A model generated the notes under the pieces. It saw only the letters and a program-made list of their open reading frames with translations. It was not told the origin of the DNA and searched no databases. This document shows positions 1 through 4,943 of a stretch of DNA of 14,204 bases, in pieces (the stretch's first letter is position 1; the number at the start of each line of letters is the position of its first letter). The stretch is from an uncultured Oribacterium sp. (GTDB taxonomy: Bacteria > Bacillota > Clostridia > Lachnospirales > Lachnospiraceae), in contig CAKQWR010000038.1 in the NCBI GenBank assembly GCA_934279105.1, positions 1 through 14,204 on the forward strand, written 5' to 3'. Made by a program: the position numbers and the translations under genes.

Positions 1-98
1 TAACACGTGCATTACAGGAATCCAGCTATGGACAGAAGTCATCCGAGGATTGCGCACAGGATGTCATCGATGCGATGAATAAAGAATTAGCAAAATAA
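1..98 (+). CDS. C-terminal end of an unidentified protein (5' part outside window)
   Basis: Reading from base 3 in the frame that ends at TAA 96-98 gives about 31 residues, starting TRALQESSYGQKSSEDC and ending DVIDAMNKELAK. The body of the protein lies before the window. A short amphipathic, alanine/lysine-rich tail of the form 'aqdvidamnkela' is what the C-termini of extracellular solute-binding proteins of carbohydrate ABC transporters often look like (family knowledge). With so few residues this is only a suggestion. The frame is supported by its ending 20 bases before a strong intrinsic terminator. No other domain evidence is available. Confidence 0.55.
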   Translation, partial: TRALQESSYGQKSSEDCAQDVIDAMNKELAK

Positions 99-117
99 TA
101 GAGCAACTATTTGAGTG

Positions 118-156
118 AGCCTGCCGTATTATATGCGGCAGGCTTTACTGTTTTTT
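118..156 (+). terminator. Intrinsic terminator after the partial gene
   Basis: AGCCTGCCG (118-126) pairs perfectly with CGGCAGGCT (136-144). The stem can be continued inward through T127-G135, A128-T134 and T129-A133 to a 3-base loop. It is followed by TTACTGTTTTTT. This ends transcription of the gene that stops at 98 and isolates it from adenosine deaminase. Confidence 0.9.
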
Positions 157-223
157 ATCTTGAATGGCAGGGGGTACAGAGAATACTGGATACGGAAAGT
201 GTATTTACTTCTTATTTGTGAAA

Positions 224-243
224 GCAGAGTGGCCGAGCGGTTA
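224..243 (+). other. tRNA-like 5' fragment (acceptor + D-arm start of a Ser/Leu-type tRNA)
   Basis: The string gcagagtggccgagcggtta closely resembles the first 20 bases of bacterial class II tRNAs, especially tRNA-Ser (GGAGAGTGGCCGAGCGGTT type). No anticodon stem-loop, T-arm (GGTTCGAATCC type) or pairing 3' acceptor strand follows within 100 bases, so it is not a working tRNA gene. It may be a tRNA remnant, an attachment-site scar, or a chance match. Confidence 0.35.
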
Positions 244-333
244 CAGATAAGCGATGAAAATCAGAACCTGGAACCAGAAGTCGCTATGGAGTTGCTATCG
301 AGAGGATTGACGCTGTCTGTGGAAGTAGAACCA

Positions 334-342
334 TGCTAAAAT
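334..342 (+). promoter_or_regulatory. Probable extended -10 promoter of adenosine deaminase
   Basis: TGcTAAAAT (334-342) is an extended -10 element. A TTGACG at 307-312 lies 24 bases upstream of TAAAAT, too far for a standard -35, and the sequence at the proper distance is weak. Transcription would start near 349, giving a short leader before the AGGTG ribosome binding site at about 362-366. Confidence 0.5.
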
Positions 343-371
343 AGATATATCTATAGAAAGCAGGTGACATT

Positions 372-1385
372 ATGAAACGACTGATTGATTTACATATCCA
401 TCTGGATGGTTCGCTTCCGTACGAAACCGTCCATAAACTGATGAAGCAGGAGGGAATGCCGGCGAAGACCGATGCGGAGCTCTATCCGCTGCTTTCGGTG
501 CCAGAGGACTGCCGGGATCTCAATGAATATCTGGAGAAGTTTGATTTTCCGCTTCAGCTCATGCAGAGCGCCGGAAACATTGAACAGATCGTGTATGAGC
601 TTCTGACCGTACAGCGCGCGGAGGGCCTCGTGTATACGGAGATTCGTTTCGCCCCACAGTTCCACTGTCAGAAGGGGCTTACGCAGGAGGCGGTGGTGGA
701 GGCGGCTGTAGAAGGACTTCATCGCTTCGAGAAGGAGCAGTACAGCTGTACCTGCGCGGAGACGACACCGGAGCTTCATGCAGGTCTTATCCTCTGTGCG
801 ATGCGTGGTGCCGATAATAAGGAAGCAAATCTGGAGACCGTTCGAGTGGCCGCGAAGCACCTCGGAAAGGGCGTGGTGGCGCTCGATCTTGCAGGCGCAG
901 AGGCACTGTTCCCGACGCATGATTTCGAAGATGTCTTCGCACTGGCGCGTGCACTCGAGGTACCATTTACGATTCACGCCGGGGAAGCCGATGGACCGGA
1001 TTCCATCCGCACCGCTCTCGCGTTCGGCGCCCGCCGTATCGGCCATGGCGTCCGCGCGCTCGAGGATGCCGCACTGGTGAAGGAACTCGCCGAAAAGCAG
1101 ATCCCGCTGGAGTGCTGCCCGACCTCGAACCTCAATACGAAGATGTTCCCGGATATGGCGCATTACCCGCTTCGAGCATTGCTCGAAGCCGGCGTGAAGG
1201 CCACGGTCAACACCGACAACATGACCGTCTCTGATACCACGGAGTCGAAGGAGCTTGCGAAGCTCGAGCAGGCCATCGGCCTGACCGCAGCCGAGGAAAA
1301 GCAGCTTCTGCTCAATGCAGTCGATGCGATCTTCGGTGGCGAGGACGAAAAAGCACGGCTCCGGAAGCTGATTGCGGAGATGTGA
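372..1385 (+). CDS. add: Adenosine deaminase (337 aa)
   Basis: Zinc-dependent cytosolic enzyme of the amidohydrolase superfamily that converts adenosine (and deoxyadenosine) to inosine and ammonia in purine salvage. The metal site is readable: H8 and H10 in DLHIHLDGS, H202 in IHAGE with E205 as the catalytic acid, H225 in RIGHG, and D282 in VNTDNMTVS. CPTSN at 249-253 is also a family motif. Length (337 aa) is normal for bacterial adenosine deaminases. The residue after the metal-ligand aspartate is Asn283, whereas the mammalian and E. coli enzymes have a second Asp (TDDP). This TDN form is, to my knowledge, common in clostridial members, but it could reflect altered substrate choice. The ATG at 372 follows AGGTG at a suitable distance. 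It is transcribed alone: a terminator lies upstream and a bidirectional one downstream. Adenine deaminase is excluded by its different fold and length. Confidence 0.93.
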   Translation: MKRLIDLHIHLDGSLPYETVHKLMKQEGMPAKTDAELYPLLSVPEDCRDLNEYLEKFDFPLQLMQSAGNIEQIVYELLTVQRAEGLVYTEIRFAPQFHCQKGLTQEAVVEAAVEGLHRFEKEQYSCTCAETTPELHAGLILCAMRGADNKEANLETVRVAAKHLGKGVVALDLAGAEALFPTHDFEDVFALARALEVPFTIHAGEADGPDSIRTALAFGARRIGHGVRALEDAALVKELAEKQIPLECCPTSNLNTKMFPDMAHYPLRALLEAGVKATVNTDNMTVSDTTESKELAKLEQAIGLTAAEEKQLLLNAVDAIFGGEDEKARLRKLIAEM

Positions 1386-1411
1386 TCGTTTTAAACTGAT
1401 TTCCTGAAACG

Positions 1412-1461
1412 GAAAAGTGGCACTGCAGGCAGTATCAATCTTGCCTGCAGTGCCACTTTTC
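1412..1461. terminator. Bidirectional terminator between two convergent genes
   Basis: A perfect 20-bp inverted repeat (1412-1431 with 1442-1461) has a 10-base loop. The outer end of the stem is GAAAA/TTTTC, so each strand ends with a T-run at the foot of the hairpin. It sits 27 bases after adenosine deaminase and 12 bases after the stop codon of the minus-strand membrane protein, and can serve both. Confidence 0.9.
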
Positions 1462-1472
1462 ATACTTTATGT

Positions 1473-2195
1473 TTACTTTTTTCGACCGAAGTTCTCATGC
1501 TCCTGTTCGCGGAACTTCTTATTCTTATGAAGATACGACTGGAAGGCCTGTCCGGTGTGCGTCCATACGCTTCGGAAGGACAGTCCGTTCTCACGGTCGC
1601 GTTTCGTCGGAAGGACAGTGGTGATGGCCAGTGCGATCAGTACACCGACACCGGTGTCGATGATACGGGCGATCGTGTATGGTACGACGCGTTCCTGGCC
1701 GACGGTGAACATCACGACGAAATAAACGACGGTGCCCGGCTGAATCGCAGAATCTGCACCGAGTGCCAGATTACAGAGAAGCACGAGACAAAGACCAATC
1801 ACCATCCAAGCCCAGTCCGGTATACCGAAGAGCGGGTTCGTATAGAGTGTATAAAACGGGATGACCAGCAGACCGCCGACGAAGGTGCCGATGAAACGGT
1901 TGAAGCCATTATGGAATCCCTCTTCGAACTGGCTTCCGACACCGTAGACCGCACCGATCAGTGCGAAGCATGGATTTCGATCCTGGAACAGATACTCATA
2001 AATGATGGCGGTCGCCAGTACGACCAGTGCGCTGCGCCATACGCGATCGGTGATACGAGGAAAACGGAATTTCTGACGTGATGAGGTTTTCTGGCTGTCC
2101 TGCGCTTCTTCGTTTATGTTATGTATTTCCCGTACGCTCTGCGCATTCTCGTTGTTCAGAATCTCTGATATCTTTGGTGTTTCCTGTGCTTCCAT
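1473..2195 (-). CDS. FUSC/ArAE-type integral membrane protein (240 aa)
   Basis: Membrane protein with a hydrophilic N-terminal tail (about 1-50), six predicted transmembrane segments, and a charged C-terminal tail (about 197-240, rich in Lys, Arg and Glu). The segments lie at roughly 54-70, 75-89, 99-118, 128-146, 152-166 and 174-195. The last segment, beginning RIIDTGVGV around Arg177-Asp180-Thr181, followed by a small-residue helix and TTVLP, matches the typical sixth helix of FUSC / aromatic-acid-exporter (ArAE) proteins. Known relatives such as E. coli AaeB carry a duplicated version of this unit plus cytoplasmic domains. This one is a single membrane unit with no large cytoplasmic domain, so it may act as an oligomer. 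Substrate is unknown. AAAGGAG lies 9 bases before the ATG, supporting the start. It is transcribed alone, with its own promoter. Confidence 0.75.
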   Translation of the reverse strand: MEAQETPKISEILNNENAQSVREIHNINEEAQDSQKTSSRQKFRFPRITDRVWRSALVVLATAIIYEYLFQDRNPCFALIGAVYGVGSQFEEGFHNGFNRFIGTFVGGLLVIPFYTLYTNPLFGIPDWAWMVIGLCLVLLCNLALGADSAIQPGTVVYFVVMFTVGQERVVPYTIARIIDTGVGVLIALAITTVLPTKRDRENGLSFRSVWTHTGQAFQSYLHKNKKFREQEHENFGRKK

Positions 2196-2286
2196 CAGTG
2201 CGCTCCTTTCGCCGGATATTCATGATTTTCTATGATTTCATCCGCGATACGCGGTCTGATATCGTTTGGGAATATCGATCCTTTTA

Positions 2287-2315
2287 AATATATGGGCTTG
2301 CTAAAAGTGCGTCAA
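2287..2315 (-). promoter_or_regulatory. Promoter of the FUSC-type membrane protein
   Basis: On the minus strand TTGACG (2310-2315) and TATATT (2287-2292) are separated by exactly 17 bases. Transcription would start near 2280, about 85 bases before the ATG. The leader contains a small CCGCG-ATA-CGCGG hairpin (2242-2254). No known riboswitch was recognised in it. Confidence 0.6.
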
Positions 2316-2365
2316 TCACTCTACAGTTCTAAATGGGATACAATGTGCATTGTTCGCTTTTTCGT

Positions 2366-2406
2366 CCAAAAAGACAGCACCCGGAATCCGTCGATTCTGG
2401 GTGCTG
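2366..2406 (-). terminator. Intrinsic terminator of the ECF S component
   Basis: Minus strand: a 13-bp stem (2375-2387 with 2394-2406, one G-T pair) with a 6-base loop is followed by TCTTTTTGG. It lies 34 bases after the stop codon of the transporter gene. Confidence 0.88.
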
Positions 2407-2440
2407 CGTGATGGAAGTATGAAAAACAGAAAGAATTCGA

Positions 2441-3022
2441 TTAGCATGCAAGTTTCATGAAGAAACCTGCCTTCTGAAGTGCCGGGCGAAGTGCTGCATA
2501 CACGGCCACGGAAACGATGAGCGATACGACCGCGTTGATCGTGGTTGCGACGAAGTTGATCTTCAGAGACAGCTCTGCTGCCGGCTTTCCGAGAATCAGA
2601 ATCTTGTACCAGTAGCCGATGATCGGATCTGCGAACATGTTGAAAACCAGCCCACAGGCAGCGGCGATGATGGTCCAACGTAAAATATGCTTCGGGTCAT
2701 CACTCTTCGTGATACCGCCGATCTTGTGTGCGACGAAGCCGGTGATGAGACCGATGAGCAGCTTACAGAAGAGTGTCTTCGGTACGAGTGGAGCATACAC
2801 CGGATCGAGTAAATCACCGATGCTCATACCGATGGCGCCGGCGAGGCCGCCGAGTGGGCCACCGATGATGAACGCGCCGAGAACGACGACAGCGTTTCCG
2901 AGGTGGATGGATGTCATATCTGCACCTACAGGAATCTTGATCTGCAGGAAAGTAAAGACAGAATAGGATAGAGCTGCGAACAGTGCAGCAAGTGCGAGCT
3001 TATAGGTTTTTGATGTTTTCAT
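2441..3022 (-). CDS. ECF transporter S component, vitamin-type (193 aa)
   Basis: Substrate-binding membrane subunit of an energy-coupling-factor vitamin transporter. It would work with a shared EcfA-EcfA'-EcfT module encoded elsewhere, since none is in this window. It is very hydrophobic, with about six helices at roughly 8-27, 41-56, 57-70, 83-100, 113-131 and 155-178. The stretch IHLGNAVVVLGAFIIGG (39-55), followed by AGAIGMSIGDLL, is typical of the S components grouped with riboflavin/HMP/pyridoxine carriers (the HmpT/PdxU-like group). Substrate cannot be fixed from sequence. The start is placed at ATG 3022 because GGAGGAGG lies 7 bases upstream; a longer reading to 3073 would begin inside the -10 box. 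It is divergent from a PLP-dependent sulfhydrylase, which would suit a vitamin B6 precursor but does not prove it. Confidence 0.85.
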   Translation of the reverse strand: MKTSKTYKLALAALFAALSYSVFTFLQIKIPVGADMTSIHLGNAVVVLGAFIIGGPLGGLAGAIGMSIGDLLDPVYAPLVPKTLFCKLLIGLITGFVAHKIGGITKSDDPKHILRWTIIAAACGLVFNMFADPIIGYWYKILILGKPAAELSLKINFVATTINAVVSLIVSVAVYAALRPALQKAGFFMKLAC

Positions 3023-3071
3023 AATGATGCCTCCTCCGTGTGGGTTCAAGCAATTTCTTGCTCTGTCTTGC

Positions 3072-3105
3072 ATTATAGGGTAGTGCTGATGATATAGTAA
3101 CTACC
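3072..3105 (-). promoter_or_regulatory. Promoter of the ECF gene with overlapping inverted repeat
   Basis: On the minus strand a perfect TATAAT (3072-3077) is preceded by a weak TTACTA (3095-3100) at a 17-base spacing. Transcription would begin near 3065, leaving a leader of about 43 bases, too short for a riboswitch. An inverted repeat (GGTAGT 3079-3084 and ACTACC 3100-3105) covers the spacer and the -35 box, a suitable place for a repressor. Confidence 0.55.
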
Positions 3106-3147
3106 AGATAATGATTATTTTATATAACCAGATCTCTCGCCTGTATT

Positions 3148-3168
3148 GATATAAAATGCATTTATATC
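3148..3168. repeat. Near-perfect 21-bp palindrome in the divergent intergenic region
   Basis: GATATAAA (3148-3155) and TTTATATC (3161-3168) are perfect 8-bp inverted arms around ATGCA. It is AT-rich and has no following T-run, so it is a better candidate for a protein-binding operator than a terminator. It lies between the two divergent promoters. Within 3023-3380, this palindrome, the two promoters, three ACCAGAT repeats and the leader hairpins account for what I can see. Confidence 0.55.
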
Positions 3169-3188
3169 TGACTCCAAACAGCAAGTAT

Positions 3189-3217
3189 TATACAATACCA
3201 GATGCGGGTGCTATGAT
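3189..3217 (+). promoter_or_regulatory. Probable promoter of the O-acetylhomoserine sulfhydrylase gene
   Basis: The extended -10 is TGcTATGAT, with TG at 3209-3210 and TATGAT at 3212-3217. TATACA (3189-3194) lies 17 bases upstream and matches the -35 consensus at 4 of 6 positions. The start would be near 3224, leaving a leader of about 157 bases. Confidence 0.5.
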
Positions 3218-3267
3218 TTCACCATCAGCGGAAGGAACTACAGAAACTGATGAACTTGAAGAAAGAA

Positions 3268-3365
3268 CATCGGAATTTCAGAACCCCGATGCGAAGTGCA
3301 GAAGCTCCTGAATCATGAGGAGAGTCCAGGTAGCCAACGCAGATAGGAGAGCGCAGCCGAGCTGC
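3268..3365 (+). promoter_or_regulatory. Structured 5' leader of the sulfhydrylase gene (three hairpins)
   Basis: Three successive potential stems can be drawn: CATCGG/CCGATG (3268-3273, 3286-3291), CTCCT/AGGAG (3305-3309, 3318-3322) and GCAGC/GCTGC with a CGA loop (3353-3357, 3361-3365). The last ends 2 bases before the AAGGAG ribosome binding site. I do not find the conserved cores of the SAM-I (S-box) riboswitch or a T-box. The leader may be regulatory, but the stems are short. Confidence 0.35.
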
Positions 3366-3380
3366 AGAAGGAGAAACGCC

Positions 3381-4694
3381 ATGCCAAAGAAGCCATATGT
3401 AGATAGAAATTACGGATTTGATACCAAAGCCATCCATGTAGGACAGGAAAACCCGGATCCAGCCACCGGTGCAAGAGCGGTTCCGATTTATCAGACCAGT
3501 GCATTTGTATTTAACGATGCCGATCATGCAGCAGCACGTTTCGCACTGAAGGATGCGGGTAACATCTATGCACGATTGACGAACCCGACCGAGGATGTCT
3601 TCGAGCAGAGAGTCGCCGCACTCGAGGGGGGTGTCGCCGCACTCGGTGTAGCATCCGGTGCAGCAGCGGTTACCTATGCGTTTAAAGCAGTCGCACATGC
3701 CGGCGACCACATCGTTTCCGCGAAGAACATTTATGGCGGAACCTACAACTATCTCGCACATACCTTTACAGATTACGGTGTAACCACCAGCTTCGTGGAC
3801 CCGTACAACTACGAGGAAGTGGAGGCAGCCATCCAGCCGAACACGAAGGCACTCTATGCAGAGACCCTCGGCAACCCGAACGGTGAGGTCCTCGATCTCG
3901 ACAAGTGGGTAGAGATTGCACACAAGCATGACCTCCCACTGATCATCGACAACACCTTCGCAACGCCGGTACAGATTCGTCCGATCGAGCACGGTGCAGA
4001 TATCGTCGTTCATTCTGCGACGAAGTTCATCGGCGGTCATGGAACCACCATCGGCGGTGTCATCGTGGATGCTGGAAAGTTCAACTGGAATCAGCCGGAG
4101 AAGTGGCCATGGCTTGCGACGAAAAACGAGTCCTACCACGGTGTTACCTTCGCGACTGACTGTGCACCGGCCACCATCGCTACGTATCTTCGTGCCATCA
4201 TCCTTCGTGATGAAGGTGCAACTCTCGCACCGCTCAACGCATGGCTGCTTCTGCAGGGCCTCGAGACACTGTCTCTCCGCGTAGAGCGCCACACCGAGAA
4301 CGCACTGAAGGTCGTCGATTATCTCTCGAAGAATCCGCATGTTGCCTACGTTTCTCATCCGGCAGCGTCGAAGGATCCGGTGCAGCAGGCACTTTATAAG
4401 AAGTACTATCCGAACGGCGCCGGTTCCATCTTTACCTTCGATATCGATGGTGACGAGCAGACCGCCAAGGATTTCATCGATAACCTCGAGCTCTTCTCGC
4501 TGCTGGCCAATGTTGCCGACGTAAAGTCTCTGGTCGTACACCCGGCAACCACTACCCACGCAGAGTGCAACGACGCAGAGCTGGCTGATCAGGGCATCAA
4601 GCGGAACACCATCCGTCTCTCCATCGGTATCGAGAACGCAGAAGACATCATCGCTGACCTCGACCGTGCATTTAAGGCCGTATTCGCAGACTGA
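3381..4694 (+). CDS. O-acetylhomoserine sulfhydrylase (aminocarboxypropyltransferase), 437 aa
   Basis: PLP-dependent cytosolic enzyme of the Cys/Met metabolism family. It condenses O-acetyl-L-homoserine with sulfide to give homocysteine (or with methanethiol to give methionine), the direct sulfhydrylation route to methionine. The schiff-base lysine is K215 in HSATKFIGGHG. D190 in LIIDNTF contacts the PLP ring nitrogen, and Y63/R65 in NIYARLTNPT contribute phosphate contacts from the neighbouring subunit. The N-terminal FDTKAIHVGQ and the length near 430 are typical of O-acetylhomoserine sulfhydrylases; cystathionine gamma-synthases and lyases are shorter (about 380-400). The start at 3381 follows AAGGAG by 7 bases. 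An in-frame ATG at 3315 lies in the hairpin leader, has no family match and is rejected. It has its own promoter and a terminator. Confidence 0.92.
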   Translation: MPKKPYVDRNYGFDTKAIHVGQENPDPATGARAVPIYQTSAFVFNDADHAAARFALKDAGNIYARLTNPTEDVFEQRVAALEGGVAALGVASGAAAVTYAFKAVAHAGDHIVSAKNIYGGTYNYLAHTFTDYGVTTSFVDPYNYEEVEAAIQPNTKALYAETLGNPNGEVLDLDKWVEIAHKHDLPLIIDNTFATPVQIRPIEHGADIVVHSATKFIGGHGTTIGGVIVDAGKFNWNQPEKWPWLATKNESYHGVTFATDCAPATIATYLRAIILRDEGATLAPLNAWLLLQGLETLSLRVERHTENALKVVDYLSKNPHVAYVSHPAASKDPVQQALYKKYYPNGAGSIFTFDIDGDEQTAKDFIDNLELFSLLANVADVKSLVVHPATTTHAECNDAELADQGIKRNTIRLSIGIENAEDIIADLDRAFKAVFAD

Positions 4695-4723
4695 TAAAAT
4701 TTTATAACACAGATCATTTCGTG

Positions 4724-4751
4724 AACCGGAAGCCCAGGCTTCCGGTTTTTG
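4724..4751 (+). terminator. Intrinsic terminator of the sulfhydrylase gene
   Basis: AACCGGAAGC (4724-4733) pairs with GCTTCCGGTT (4738-4747), with a 4-base loop and a following T-run (GGTTTTTG). It lies 30 bases after the stop codon. Confidence 0.92.
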
Positions 4752-4837
4752 TTTCGTCATAACCGTTCATTTACCTTGGCTTTGCTGGGGGGATATATCA
4801 TACATGGCAGAATTTGCGGAGACTTGCTTGGATTGTG

Positions 4838-4870
4838 AAATTGTGCAACAGTCTGTTGCACAATTTTTAT
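4838..4870 (+). terminator. Second terminator-like hairpin upstream of addB
   Basis: AAATTGTGCAACA (4838-4850) and TGTTGCACAATTT (4854-4866) form a perfect 13-bp stem with a 3-base loop, and the plus strand continues TTATTT. It could end a short transcript starting near 4806, back up the terminator at 4724-4751, or be an operator. No clear gene lies between the two hairpins; a 27-codon ORF (4804-4887) runs through this one and is not called. Confidence 0.6.
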
Positions 4871-4905
4871 TTCAACCAATGTACTGAAAAATGTACCTAC
4901 CCATG

Positions 4906-4914
4906 TGCTATCAT
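4906..4914 (+). promoter_or_regulatory. Probable extended -10 promoter of addBA
   Basis: TGcTATCAT (4906-4914) lies 30 bases before the addB ATG, with no convincing -35 (only A-rich sequence at the right distance). I saw no SOS (LexA) box of the CGAACnnnnGTTCG type near it. The leader would be only about 20 bases and contains AGGTG before the start. Confidence 0.45.
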
Positions 4915-4943
4915 AGAGCTATCAGAAATAAGGCAGGTGACTT

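Noticed and set aside
115..339. 74-codon plus-strand ORF
   Set aside because: It starts at the foot of the terminator stem and includes the whole hairpin, has no ribosome binding site, and shows no protein-like pattern.
390..1463. 357-codon open frame on the minus strand opposite adenosine deaminase
   Set aside because: It is a shadow of a gene with all its catalytic motifs on the plus strand, and it would begin inside the bidirectional terminator.
3023..3070. Riboswitch in the ECF transporter leader
   Set aside because: The likely start near 3065 leaves only about 43 bases before the ATG, and no riboswitch core is visible.
3023..3073. Longer start for the ECF S component (to 3073)
   Set aside because: The upstream start lies in the -10 box, and ATG 3022 has a GGAGGAGG site and begins the normal family N-terminus.
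3315..3380. N-terminal extension of the sulfhydrylase from ATG 3315
   Set aside because: The 22 extra residues are Arg-rich and unlike the family, and the codons lie in hairpins. The ATG at 3381 has AAGGAG at 7 bases.
3225..4760. 511-codon open frame on the minus strand opposite the sulfhydrylase gene
   Set aside because: It is antisense to a clear PLP enzyme across its whole length. It is Cys- and Arg-rich, has no recognisable domain or ribosome binding site, and includes the terminator. It is open because of the codon bias of the real gene.
4700..4943. SOS (LexA) control of addBA
   Set aside because: No CGAACnnnnGTTCG-like palindrome is present near the addB start.
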